Assembly: GCA_948474755.1 (NCBI GenBank)
Contig: CAOLHI010000616.1
Span: forward strand, 124,001-188,000
Direction: 5' to 3'
Length of the DNA: 64,000 bases
DNA from: Ctenosaura bakeri
Lineage: Eukaryota > Chordata > Lepidosauria > Squamata > Iguanidae
Positions 44,514 to 55,800 of the stretch are shown piece by piece; the stretch's first letter is position 1, and each line of letters starts with the position of its first letter. Position numbers and translations under genes: made by a program. The notes beneath the pieces are model-generated. The model saw only the letters and a list, made by a program, of their open reading frames with translations, was not told the origin of the DNA and did no database searches.

Positions 44514-44768
44514 CTGCTTTAAGCAGTCAAGACTGATCTGTTCCAACAAACCTTCCAAGACTAGCATTTCCACCATCTCCCATAAACTGTCTTGTTGTTT
44601 TGTTAATAGTTAATTGATGGACTGTTAATTGTTGTGTGTTTTAAGGGGTTGGTTTAGGTGGGTTGGTGGATGGGGAGGATTGGGTATGTTTTTAATGTCT
44701 TTTAAGGTATTTAATGTATTTCATGCTGTTCGCTGCCTCGATCCATGTGGAGAGGTGGGATAGAAATT

Positions 44769-44816
<48 letters not shown>
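44769..44816. repeat. (ATC)16 microsatellite at the L2 3' end
   Basis: Uninterrupted ATC units directly follow the LINE 3' UTR. The His-rich peptide in the overlapping frame is only this repeat. Confidence 0.95.
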
Positions 44817-44965
44817 TTAACCACTTAAATTTTAAGGAGAGCAAATTGATAGCCTTCATGGTATTCCACTGCCAGATTTCTTCTGTAGGAAGTGGTGCTG
44901 CTTTAAAGGACTAGATAACCTGTAGCTTTAGCATTGTTCTTTTCTGAATGATCCTTTTTTTCTTG

Positions 44966-45045
44966 AAATAGTAGAATCTGAGAAGTGTAAAGTTGAGAGG
45001 AACCTCAATGATCACCTAGTCCAATCTTCTGCACCACACTTGATA
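44966..45045 (+). repeat. CR1-like LINE 3' end fragment
   Basis: 'agtagaatctgagaagtg', 'gttgagaggaacctcaatga' and 'cacctagtccaatcttctgc' follow the order of the CR1 3' end block also seen at 13896. Confidence 0.55.
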
Positions 45046-45694
45046 TCCTTGGGGCACTGTCAGGTGGTGATTGTTGTAGAAATCAGCCCAGGTTTTTATC
45101 TGAATTTTAAGAGAGATATCCAGGGTGCTGAACCTCATTCTCAAAACAGATTGAACTTTAAAAGGGATTCACCTCCACTGGACATCAGTGCCACAACTAC
45201 CTGGAAGTTAAGATTCAACATGAGAAAGTCGGTGTCTCTAGTTCATGTGTAGCCAAATACTGCTTTTTATAGTGATAAAGTGAAAACAACATAATGTGCT
45301 TAACTCTGTGTTATAGCACTTTGTTAATTAATTGCCACTTTGCAAACTGCCTATAGTATACTCTGGCAAATTAAAGTTGCTTCCACTGACATATTCTAAA
45401 CAATAAAGGTTCACACATGGAACAAAGACTTTGCAGTCAAAAATCTCAAAAGGAGGCAACAGAGACTGCTGAAGTTAATAAGTATAGCCATTGTACAAAG
45501 TCTTCCAGACTGATCTTAAACATACTATGCAAATATAAAAACCACTGGAATCAATGGAGCTTACTTCCAAACAATGTGGTTTGGACTTGAATGCAAAACA
45601 GCATTCTTCTAATAATGTGACTTCCCCCACTTTCATCCTACCTCATATAGATACAGATATAAATTTAGATATTTCAAAATGATGTAATACTGGA
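45046..45694. other. Unassigned DNA with a short palindromic-repeat fragment
   Basis: At about 45536-45606 'ggaatcaatggagcttactt' resembles one arm of the repeat at 24005 and 60016. Nothing else recognised. Confidence 0.35.
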
Positions 45695-46107
45695 CAAAAC
45701 TGAATATTGGGCAGTGAAGAAAGCTGATAGGAAGAAAATTAATTCATTTGAAATGTGCTGCTGGAGAAGTGTTCTAAGGTTACTGTGGGCTGCTAGAAAG
45801 ACAAATAAATAGAGCCTGAATTCTCTCTAGAAGCCAAGAAGACTAAACTGAGACTGTCATATTTTGAACATATCATGAAAAGAGAGGACTTATTAGGGAA
45901 GTCAATAATGCTGGTTAAGGTAGAAGGTAGTAGGAAAGCGGAAGACAATATTATAGCTGGGTAGACTCAATCAAGGAAGTCATGGCCCCAAATTTGCGAG
46001 ACCTCAGCATGACTGTTGATAACAGATTGGCTTTGAGGTGTCTTATTCATACAGTCATCGTAAGTCAAAATCAACTTGATGGCAATTAATAACAACAACA
46101 CCTTTAT
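45695..46107 (+). mobile_element. BovB (RTE-clade) LINE 3' end
   Basis: The sequence translates in pieces to W-AVKKADRKKINSFEMCCWRS, VLRLLWAARKTNK and NIS-KERT, i.e. the C-terminal region of the BovB RT protein (compare the AFE-WCWRR-LR-PWTARR pattern). It then has 'catcgtaagtcaaaatcaac' and 'ttgatggcaatt', ending AATAACAACAACA. That final part is the same as the tails of the Sauria and 5S SINEs here. Stops and indels make it a dead fragment of about 410 bp. Confidence 0.85.
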
Positions 46108-47091
46108 GTTTTTAACTGTCTAAACTATCAGTAATGGTAGGTAGATTTTCTTTGTGAAAACACAGTACTGGGAGAATGTTTTACTGTATTCTAGGTCTGC
46201 AGGATCATTTCCAAATATGCCCTTTACTACGTCATTACAAGCATAGAAAGATATTGGAGATCAGATCACAAATCCTCAGCATCACTTGTTGGATGAAGTT
46301 CAGGAATATTGACATATAGAATGTAAATCCCTTTCCCTTGAGGTACAACTTCCCTACATACTTGTAGGTCAGGAAGAAATGGGAGAACCTCCAAACATGG
46401 GATGGATGTTCTTATCATATCTGTGGATGAATCTCTACATTCATATAGTTTTAGGTGTACAGATCACTAGCGATTTAAGGGTGAGGGAAGAGCTCACTCC
46501 AAAGTCTCAAGGTTAGCACCCCTCTCCCAGATCTCAGGCTAGCCATGGTACAGATTTCTTGGACTTTTAATTGCCTGCCTCTGATGTAAAATAGAGCTTT
46601 CAGATTTCACTGCTGATTTATGGCTTTGTATGATGATCAGAAAGGAGAAGATGAGTTAAAAGCATAGGGAAAAAATGATGAGTAACTAAATTAATCCAGA
46701 GCAGACATTATTTTTCAGATAGGTCCTTCCTGAGTTAGGTGATACCAGGAATCAGGTCTATAATATAAAACATGAATCTTCCAGCTCTTGTCTTATTCTT
46801 AGGAGTTTTTGACTTCAATGATTTTTGCTATTTAGTAACACAACACCTACATACCAGTTTAGGAGATGATAGGGGGATAAGGCTCAGGCGAAGTGGAGTA
46901 TAACAGACAGGGGTATCATGACATTATGAATAGACAAGAAAGGCAGCAAAAGATGTGTTTAGAGGCTACAGATTTATGAAACCTCTTGCCCTATCCTTAT
47001 TTTGAATCCACACAGTCTCTAAACACCGTGTAGCTCAGCAATGCTATAATATGTTGTTGTTTCAGGTGGTGAGTTTAAAGGGCTTAAACTA
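46108..47091. other. Unassigned DNA
   Basis: Nothing recognised. Confidence 0.4.
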
Positions 47092-47183
47092 GGAATGTGA
47101 AGCCCATAGTCCTCCAAATGTTGTTCAATGACACTTCATAGCATCCCTGATTGTTGCTTGACATATTGGATCTGGCCTAATAC
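47092..47183. repeat. hAT-type MITE arm fragment
   Basis: 'gcccatagtcctccaaatgt' and 'tgttcaatgacac' with 'agcatccctgattgttg' resemble one arm of the 'ccagatgttgttggac' palindromic repeat. No second arm. Confidence 0.45.
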
Positions 47184-47191
47184 ATTTAAGG

Positions 47192-47314
47192 AAGGGGTGG
47201 GTTAATATTTGGCCCTCTCGATGTTGTTAGACTACAACTCTCAGCATACCCAGCTGATGAGGGATGATGAGAGTTACAGTCCAATAAGTTTGGGAGGCCC
47301 AGATATTACCCACA
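47192..47314. mobile_element. hAT-like MITE 1, flanked by ATTTAAGG
   Basis: A 123-bp palindrome. The left end is AAGGGGTGGGTTAATATTTGG; the right end in reverse complement is TGTGGGTAATATCTGGG, so the outermost bases of the right end are missing or changed. The arms hold 'gatgttgttagactacaac' and 'gagttacagtccaataag'. The 8-bp flank ATTTAAGG occurs at 47184-47191 and 47315-47322, in line with the 8-bp duplication made by hAT transposases. Confidence 0.75.
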
Positions 47315-47322
47315 ATTTAAGG

Positions 47323-47625
47323 CAGGAGTGGGCAAAGGGTTGAGCATGTAACCCTTGGAGTAAGCCTCTAAAACCCCTTGATTTTTTTTCCAGATTTTTG
47401 GGCACTTTTTTTGCCTGGCCCACACACACACACCGCCACAGCTGATACAACTGCCTGAATATGGCATGATTTGCTTCTTCTAACTATAATCAGCCAGAAA
47501 TCAGTCAAAATGGAAGCAGGAAGTGACATTGCATTGCTTCAGGTACCCTGAAATGCACTGAGCAGCTTGTCATTCAGGTATAGGGGGAAAATGACCCCTA
47601 GCCTCTATGCAGTTGCCCATATCTG
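47323..47625. mobile_element. hAT-like element 2, directly adjacent, flanked by RTTTAAGR
   Basis: 303 bp. Left end CAGGAGTGGGCAAAGGG; the right end in reverse complement is CAGATATGGGCAACTGC. Flanks ATTTAAGG (47315-47322) and GTTTAAGA (47626-47633) match at 6 of 8. The interior has a CA repeat at 47420-47433 and no transposase frame. It abuts hAT-like MITE 1 and shares its 8-bp flank. Confidence 0.75.
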
Positions 47626-47640
47626 GTTTAAGATCTAAAG

Positions 47641-47782
47641 CAGGGATGGCTTGAAGCCTCAGTCTTTCCACATGTTACTTGAATCAACTCCCAAACCACC
47701 TCACTATCATCTTTGCAAGCTAGGGATGCTGGAAGTTGAGATTAAAAAAAACATGTGGAAAGACTGAGGTTCTCCACTCTTG
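47641..47782. mobile_element. hAT-like MITE 3 (palindromic)
   Basis: Left arm CAGGGATGGCTTGAAGCCTC...'agtctttccacatgtt', right arm 'aacatgtggaaagactgagg...ctccactcttg'. The inner arms are perfect over about 16 bp. The terminus (CAGGGATGG/CAAGAGTGG) is of hAT type. The flanks do not give a clean 8-bp duplication. Confidence 0.65.
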
Positions 47783-49235
47783 TAAAGTATTGAATTCGGC
47801 AAGCTAGAATAATAACATTATTGTTTTACAGTTTAATAAGAAAAGATAGGATTTATTTAAATCACTTTTTTATTTTAAGGTTCTGTTTATATTCTGAGTT
47901 TCTCTGAAGTATAATTCCAACTCTACAAATACTTTGGAATAGGATTTTATCCTAACGATGCATAGATCAATTGCTGAGAGAGGTTAAAAGGTGGAACAGT
48001 AACTTGAAGAGAATAGAAAACTTTTGAGCTGGAGAGAATGCAAAATGTGGAACAGTGGCAAAGACTATATTTGAACTAGCAGTAGTGAGACAAAAGGCAG
48101 CATGGTAGCAGGTGCAACATAACAGCTTTGTATCACATGATATGAGGACTCAGTGTTCTGAAAGCAGGAAAGACAGGAATCAAAAAAATGACAAAACTGT
48201 TTACTAAATAGTGTCTAAATGAAGGATTCCTGGGGAGGAAAAAAAACAGAAACTAAAAGCAGAAGCCATGTACGTGCAAGAACAGACAAAATGCAACCCA
48301 TCGTAAAATGATAGTTCTCTCAGTAAACTATATCACCTGTTCTGAATGCTTATTACTTTATATTTGTGCCATTCCTATTCTTACATTTTTAGCAGGCCAA
48401 CATCAGCATCAGAGTTCTGGTAGGCATTTTTCAGTGTGCTTCTAGAGAAGAAATCCTCACAAGACTTTGAGTACAAATATGACATGTTTGTAAAGTAATA
48501 TGAATTAAAGATGTGCTGTTTCAAGTTGACTTGGAGAACCTTAAAAGACATCTCCTTTTTCCAGTGAGGAAAACAGCTTTTCTTGAGCGTCTTCACTGCT
48601 AAGATGTTCAAAGGAGACTTCCGCCTTTGATTATTTACAGCATTTTGACAGCAGAATTTCTTACCCTTGTTAATCTATATGGCTGATGAAGTCTACATTT
48701 GACTACATTTTTTGCTACACCAGACAGTTTTATTTCTTTCCTTTAAACTGAGTAGTAAATCTACTGCCAGATATAGATAGCTCATCTTGGTTACTGGACT
48801 GTATGGCTTGTCAATGTTCAGGAACAGAGATAGATGGAGAATTCCTGCTGCCCTGTTTCAAAAGCTTCTGCTTGTAGCACCTGATCTCTAAGGAGCAGTT
48901 TACACATGTGGGTACACATTGATTGCTCATAGCTTGAGTACTTAACACTTGATAACTTATAACTAAAATCTATGAACTCTCGCAAGGAAAGTATTGCCTT
49001 TAAAGAGGTGTGAAGACTTCTCTGGTGTTCAATCTGTGAAGCCTCTTTTGCATATGCTGTTTATCACTTTCTCAAGTATTGACTATTTATTATGAAAAGG
49101 ATTATTGTTAACAACAGTGATAACAACCATAATTGTTGATTGGGTAATAGTGTACAGTCCACATCACATAGTTCAGAATTCTTGTAGGAGATGGATATTG
49201 GAAATTACGATATGACATCTTAATTTTTTCAGAAC
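47783..49235. other. Unassigned DNA
   Basis: Nothing recognised. The frame at 48381-48611 minus has no known domain. Confidence 0.4.
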
Positions 49236-49640
49236 TTTTTTTTTTTAAATAAACTAACTCTATACTACATAATAACAAAACTACACATAAAAAGACACTA
49301 ACACAAAATATGACAAACATTACATAACAAAGAAAAAACAACAAACTAACAATACAAATAAATATATTGAAAACATCTCCAGCTTTACCAATACAGGCTT
49401 CAAGCACTCAAAAAAGAAACACTTCTCTAATTACAAATATCAGTCATATACTGCCACTGCTACTCTTCCCAAATTATTAATTGCGGAATCCTACGGTCAA
49501 TACATTATACTCTTTTTCTTGTAAAAACTGTATTAACAGCTTCCACTCTTCTGAAAAAGCCTCCACAGTCTTTTCTCTAATCAAAGTCATTAATTGATCA
49601 ATTTCCGCTAAATCCAAAAATGTAACTAACCACTCCTTTT
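49236..49640 (-). mobile_element. L1-clade LINE 3' end, minus
   Basis: It starts with a T12 run (the poly-A tail on the coding strand) and an AT-rich 3' UTR. At about 49640-49457 the minus strand encodes EWLVTFLDLAEIDQLMTLIR, then EKTVEAFSEEWKLLIQFLQE and a stop. This is the conserved C-terminus of L1 ORF2 (compare IEDWLIKLIEFKDLDRMTQ of the copy at 10.4 kb). This stretch has no internal stop, so the copy looks younger than the L1 at 9.7-11.9 kb. Confidence 0.8.
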
Positions 49641-49659
49641 AGGAGTGGGAATCTCTGGG

Positions 49660-50080
49660 CTTGTGCACTTTTATTTTATTTTTTTAAAAAAAAAACTGTA
49701 TTAAACAGAAACATTAAATATATAAAAAACAAACAAAAAACTCAAATCATGCAACAACTATGTAAACCTAGAAAACACACACAAACCCCCCCCCCGACCT
49801 AGCCTAAACAACAAAAAAGACTAAACTAAAATGGAGCCAGAAAGGCAAATACATGACTTCCAGCCACTCATCTTATGGTTGTAAAATAAAATACTAAATC
49901 TACTTCTTCAACTTTATATATCTTAGATAAATGAACATTTGCTAATTTGAAATTGACCAGAAATAGACACATTCATCCTTAGTTATTGAAAAAGACCACA
50001 GAGCCATCTCAAGGACCCTAACACATCATGAGGTAAGGTATACACTTATTTTAATATGTACAACAATACTAACGATAATA
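49660..50080 (-). mobile_element. L1-type LINE 3' UTR, minus
   Basis: T-rich start followed by 'aaactgtattaaacag' and 'aaatatataaaaaacaaac', parallel to the 3' UTR start at 9690-9770, then 'ttagtttagtct' in reverse. No coding part. It lies end to end with the L1 fragment at 49236-49640 in the same direction. Confidence 0.5.
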
Positions 50081-50168
50081 AAATTTGTGTGATAGATATC
50101 TGCAACAGGGAGACATTATGGGTTCATGGTCAGAGAATGTTCCTCTTACACAAGTCTTATTTTGTACC

Positions 50169-50425
50169 CAGCGGCATACTTTGGAGTGTGTGAAGGAGGG
50201 GGGAGCAGGCAGAGGGGCAGGGGCAGGGGCAGGGCTACATTGTGCAGTGGTGAAGCTACATCATGCAGGGGGCATAGCTACATTGTGTGAGGCAGGGTTA
50301 CATCGCACAGGGGGTGAGGTTACAGTGCATGGAGGGAGGGTAGGCAAGTAGTGGCTGCACCCAAGAAAAATTGCCGTCGGGGATGCACTGCCCTCATCGC
50401 CTCCCCCCCCGTCTCTACACCAGTG
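50169..50425. mobile_element. hAT-like non-autonomous element with 8-bp target duplication
   Basis: 257 bp. Left end CAGCGGCATACTTTGG; the right end in reverse complement is CACTGGTGTAGAGACGG. Both are forms of the CAGTGGCGTA-type hAT terminus. The flanks are TTTGTACC (50161-50168) and TTTATACC (50426-50433), matching at 7 of 8. The interior is G-rich and contains a minisatellite. Confidence 0.82.
50235..50340. repeat. 21-22-bp minisatellite inside the hAT-like element
   Basis: About five units with CTACATTGTGCAG.., CTACATCATGCAGG.., CTACATTGTGTGAGG.., TTACATCGCACAGG.., TTACAGTGCATGG... It is preceded by GGGGCA triplicates at 50213-50233. Confidence 0.85.
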
Positions 50426-50433
50426 TTTATACC

Positions 50434-51728
50434 CTAATGAACATAATCATCCAGGTAATTCTTCCAGCTTGTGAACTCATTCAAATATTACCCTCATCAG
50501 TTAAATTATAGAACTGCCATTTTTCTAGAGCAAGTGCATGCATCTGTCTATTTTTATAGAAACAATTACCGTCTTCACAACACTAGACTAGAGATATGTA
50601 TAACATTCAAAGCTTCTAGATGTTATCTTGCCAAAAAAGTAAAGAAAAGTCATAAGAACAATTCTTGGAATCCAATAATTAATAAGGGTACTGACTGAAA
50701 GTATCTGTGTTATCTGTGAGATCCTGGGCACCGTTATAAAAAAAAAAAAAACAACTTTTCCCAATTTTGCCTGCTTTCTCCCTTCACACTGGCAATGATG
50801 CCTCTTAACCAAGCCTATCTATGTCAGGTATCCTTATTCGGGTGGCGGAAGTATTTGCCTTCTTTTAGAGTACATTTTGAAAATCCACTGTCACTTTTAA
50901 GAAGATAGTAGAGCATCACATTTTTTTTTAATTTTCATCTAATATCTCTTTCCCAACAGTGTGCAATACTTTTGACCTCTTTCAAATTGCCTCTGGAACT
51001 GTCATGACCACTCTTGTAAATGTGTGTGATAACCTAAGGAGAAGAGCCTCCATGTTCTTGTAGCCTGGTTTCTGCCTTAATGGGATTCATTGCTTCCTTA
51101 AGCAGCCCCTGTAATTGCCAGCAAGGTCCTTTAACTCATTTAATGTGCAACATTTGTTCATGCCTAATTTGTCTGAGTAGGGCCATGTTTGTGTTTTCCT
51201 TGAGTTGCAGAAAGGTTGATTGTGAGGGTGGAACAGCCTTCCTCCAGTGAATACATATCTCTCTGAATTACAGTAATTACTGAAGGTTTCATTTGGGTGG
51301 TGCTCTCCTCCATGCCCTTCTTGACAAGGTTAACAAGCAGAATGGAACTGAACATCAGAAGATAAGTGACTGATCACACTGGCAGTTTGTTGACAATACC
51401 TTTGGCAGGGGCGATAGTAAGCCTTTAAGAATTTTGCAACAGAAAGACATGAGAATCGAGAGGATAGCAGTTTCTAAGTATATTGGTTTCCATACAAATA
51501 GACTTACTTTAATCACATTTTCATCTCAGAGATTATGCCCTTTTATAGAAGACACAGCAAGCATTTTTTTCATAATACTTCTGCTATTGTTATCATTTGA
51601 AACTCAGCAAATACAATTCAGAATGTTGTACTCGCCAGAAAAGAGAGACAGTGCTTGAATTCACCATGTTTTTTTCCCCTTCCAATTGTAGGGGGAACTG
51701 CCTTGTTCACTGAAGCTTGGCTTAATTA
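50434..51728. other. Unassigned DNA, with a candidate conserved noncoding block
   Basis: Repeat-free, balanced text at about 51040-51180 ('gccttaatgggattcattgc', 'gcagcccctgtaattgccag') has the look of conserved noncoding DNA. This is a guess without comparison. No exon recognised. Confidence 0.3.
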
Positions 51729-51895
51729 CTGCATTGGCTGGCGTATAAGACTCACTTGTTTCTCAAAAAATACTGTTTGAAAATGGGGTGCATCTTATGC
51801 ACTAGTGTGTTTTATATGTCAGCAAATAGTATTTGCTGGTGTATAAATGGGGTGCTTCTTATACACGAGTGCATCTTATACACTAGCAAATACAG
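51729..51895. mobile_element. Short MITE with TA flanks (Tc1/mariner-like?)
   Basis: 167 bp. Left end CTGCATTGGCTGGCGTATAAGA, right end in reverse complement CTGTATTTGCTAGTGTATAAGA; 17 of the first 22 bases agree. Flanked by TA at 51727-51728 and 51896-51897. The inner text repeats the 'gtataagatgcac' theme four times. Superfamily is inferred from the TA only. Confidence 0.6.
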
Positions 51896-51897
51896 TA

Positions 51898-52658
51898 TCT
51901 TGTCAGGTCTAGAACCTCTCAGCAGTTCTTTTAGCTCCTTCTACTCAGACTTTCCTTTATTTCTTAGAGCCTCCTTGAAGGTTATTTTGTAGCCACACTG
52001 TGCTCAGTATTCATCCCAAGTGAAGGCACAAAGCTACAAATCAGTATGAAGGATACATGCACTAGGCTTCCCATTTGAACCCAATCAAAACATTCTTGGG
52101 GGTGATTTGTCTTCAATAACAGAGCAGAAGTTTAAAAATTACTCCTAGCAGTCACTATTTTCCCCCAAATATTAATCACAAACTGAGAAGGAAAGGACTA
52201 TGGATGCTGAAGACATCTTGAGTGGGGAGATATTGCCCTCAGAATCACACTTAGATATCCTCCTCAAGAGGCATACACAAAGGCAGTATATATCTTGGCT
52301 GAAGAAGTTGCACTGCCCTCCTCACACTCAGAGGACCCTAACTCAAGAATGAGTGCTGAAACCCAGTGCCTCCCATACCAATAGAGTCAACAGCTCCTGA
52401 AACAAACTGAGTTCTTTTAAGAATAGAGTACACTTGCCCTGGAGAACTAACCACCCAGAGGAAGCTACAGTCTTTCTTAAAAACTACATCTCAATTGTTA
52501 ATTGTTGAAGCATGGACAAAGTTTGCCTTGCTTTACTTCTAGCCCAGCCTTGGAGCTATCCAAGGTACTGCTATTATTTTGCTTTTTTACTTATCTGATG
52601 TCACCTTTCAGAACCTACAGAACCCAAAGCATCAACTCTCTACTTTGATTATTTTGTT
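51898..52658. other. Unassigned DNA
   Basis: Nothing recognised. Confidence 0.4.
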
Positions 52659-52889
52659 CCTGTGTGCCTTCAAGTCATTTCCAACTTATGACAATCTTAA
52701 GGTGAACCTATCACAGAATATTCTTAGCAAGATTTGTTCAGAGGGGGCTTGCCTTTACCTACCTTTGAGACTGACAGACTGTGATTTGCCTCAAGACTCC
52801 CAGTGGCTTTCCATGGTGGACAGGGATTCAGACTGTAGTCTCCAGAATCATAGTCCAATACTCAAGCCACTACATCATGCTGGCTCTGC
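52659..52889 (-). mobile_element. Sauria-type SINE, minus
   Basis: Full order present: 'tgtgccttcaagtcatttcc', 'ttaaggtgaacctatcacag', 'ttgttcagagggggcttgcc', 'tttccatggtgg', 'agggattcagactgtagtctcc' in part, 'ccaatactcaagccactac', 'atgctggctctg'. About 231 bp. Confidence 0.92.
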
Positions 52890-55800
52890 TTTGGTGATTG
52901 GCCTCACCAAAATGTGACATTTGCTTTTTCTAGCCCTACTTGTTTTGTTGATTTGTTGATGTTAACCTGCTGCACCCAAAGCCCCATTTGGCCTTAATTT
53001 GGTTATTAATTCCCCAAACCTACAGTTCTGGTATGTGTCATTGTTTTCTTGAGACCTGTGCTCAGAACACCCATCCACTTATACACTACAATGCCCCTGA
53101 CTAGGACTACTACCAGGAACTGGACAGAATTTTGTGGCGCATTGGGGAAATAGTAGCTACCACAAAAAACAAAACACAACAAAACAAACAGCTGTAGGTA
53201 GAAGCTTTTATTTTTCATGATAATTCCATGGAATTATACCTCTGGATAACTGTGGGTAAATAATATGGTGGATGTTATATGGACACAGCCACTGAGAAGA
53301 CCAACCAATGGATAATACAACAGTTAAGGGAGGAATATGTAATGAAAAGACCTGACTAGCAAAATCATGGATTTGACACAAAAGTGTAATTAGATTAGAA
53401 ATTAGAGGAAGGAGAAGTTGCAGCGTGTATACATTAGAGAGGAAGAAGGAAGTGTTATCAGCCTCAGAATCCATGCCCCACCACTTCAAAGTAGTTAACT
53501 CTACAGATTTTGCCTTTGAATTCCTAAAAGCCTCAGCTAATGTCATTTAAATGAAGAAAATTATTCCATACACTATAAAGCCATCAGTTTCAATGCAGTG
53601 TGTGGTCTCCTTTTATTCAAGTTTTTTTTTTACAAAAAAAAAAAAAGAATTTCACAACTAAATAGGTAAACAGCTTTTGCCAAAATACTTCTTATCCAGA
53701 AAAATGCTAATGGCTGCTTAGTAGAATGGCCTGTGGGAGTCATTCACCATTCCCGTTGAGTAAGAAGCCAGAAGAAGACCTCTGTTAGATCTGAATCTTG
53801 GCCTAATCCAGCACTCTATTTGGACTGTACTGTCCTTGCTGGCTAGGGCATTATGGAAGTTAAAAGTCACTTTTTCAAATTCTGGAGCTTTCTACCCATA
53901 CAGTTTGACTTCCAACCAACAACAAATATTTGGTGGCATATCACTTTTTGAATCTGGAGCTTTTATTGATATTGATAGACTGATTATCCACGCATTCTTA
54001 TCTTTTAAATCCCTCTTTTTAAATCCATCTAAGACAATGATCATCACCATCAATAGCAGTGGTTCTCTCACTTTCTTATTGGTTGCAGCATGAAGTCCTG
54101 AACTATATAGTTGATCAATCTCATTGGCTGATCTTTGGAGAAAAGGACATTTTCGTTTCCTCAGGTTTGCCCTCTCTGTGCCCAATTTTATGAATTTTCA
54201 CTATATACATGACAAAGTCATCTTTGTTTTTAAACTAATAACAAAAGAATCCCAGCCTGTCTAGCTTTTCCCATAGAAAAGTTGGTTCAACCCACTAGAA
54301 GATCTTTCCTGTGTTATCATCAGATGAGGCACTCTGACATGAAAGTACTAAGATTCAACATAGAATATCAAAGATGGCCACACTACACATTTATATTAAG
54401 GCATTACATTATGCTAGACTTAATATTTTCAATTGCTTTGGAATAATTCCTGTCAACAGTTTTGCCATTTTCACTGGCACTGTACACTGAATTGATGTTT
54501 TTATTATTTTATTGATCACCATCTAAATTACTTGCTTGTATTCTTTTCCTAGGATTCTGAAACTTCTGCCTGCATAAGCTGCCATTATCTGATGTAAAAT
54601 TTCACAATGGTGCTATTATTGCACATAGGTATTTTAGCTATTAGCTGACTGGTCCTAAACTCAGAAGTTCCTTTATGATTTTAGAGTTTTTGAATCAGGC
54701 CCCAGCTACCACATACTTCCAGGATGCTAATAATGAAGACGTCATAGAGCTAGACAACCATACTGTACAGACAAAACGAAGAAACATTGGAATTTGAATG
54801 TGATTCATGACAAATTTTCCTTAAATTAGGAGAATATACTCATGTCATAGACTTTGAAAAAGCATATTGCTGGCATAGAATAGTTGAATATATATGCTAT
54901 GGTGTTGGGTGGGGGGCGGGGTAAATATATTTCAATATATCTTTATCTATGCAACCTTTCCTAAGCATGGTATGAACAGACAATTTTTAAGTGTCTGCTA
55001 TATTAATAAAATAAATGAACTAAAGTTACATAAAACCGTCTGAAGTCCTTTGAAAAGCAAAGCCTATGTTTTTTAAAAAATGCACATCAGTATGGCACGT
55101 TTATATAGATTTATCTTTGTTAGAATTAAGACATTTATTTCCCTTCTGAGATACATGATTAATTTTTGAGTCAGTAGATTGCTTCAAAGGACTGGAGAAA
55201 GCTGCCCTAATGAAATACTACTTTGACTATTTATCTGTCCCAAGAGAATAATTTGGGTCAGATCTCTGGACTGAGGATCATGTTGTTGGTCTTACATTTA
55301 AACTGTCTTTAAAAAGTGATCTTCAGAGAACAGAAGATTGCTGCCACAGTTAGGTCCTGGGGTTCTTCTGAGGCCAGGAAGCTGACACTGCTTTACATGT
55401 ATATTATTATTCAGAAGTACTCAATGTTTTATCACTTCCATTTCACTCCAGATAACAAAAGAAATATTTTAGAGTCTGGAGGACAAGTTAACTTTTTTTT
55501 TCTTTTTTCTTTCTTTCTTTTTTTTTTGGTCTCATTCTAATAACAGATGAGGCTTGTTACAGTGTGTTTCCTATAATAATATTGAAATTCAGTTGAGGTC
55601 TTTGAAGCCTAGACACATGATTTTCCAAAGTCCTAATGATTTTCCAAGGTGAGAATGACTGCAGCAACTGAATCTTGCCAGACCAAATGATGGGGAATTT
55701 GGTTTAATTCATTTCTTTATAAGAAAATATCACAATTTACAAAGTTGGACACTGAGTAACAGTTGAGGTTGATTCACAGAGCTGAAATTGAGAGAGAAGA

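Larger units (their letters stand above)
42289..44816 (+). mobile_element. 5'-truncated L2-clade LINE with (ATC)16 tail
   Basis: About 2.5 kb. It starts within the endonuclease C-terminus, runs through a nearly intact RT and the L2-specific C-terminal region, then a 3' UTR ('ggatggggaggattgggtat', 'ctcgatccatgtggagagg'), and ends in (ATC)16. Parts of this element match the decayed fragments at 1141-2236, 21952-22466 and 27527-28640, so it is the local reference for them. No target duplication could be set. Confidence 0.93.

Noticed and set aside
41770..44816. Regularly spaced direct repeats that might suggest a CRISPR array
   Set aside because: They are simple trinucleotide microsatellites without spacers, and the DNA is from a vertebrate.
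44714..44914. His-rich peptide resembling a metal-binding stretch
   Set aside because: Translation of (ATC)16 at the L2 tail.
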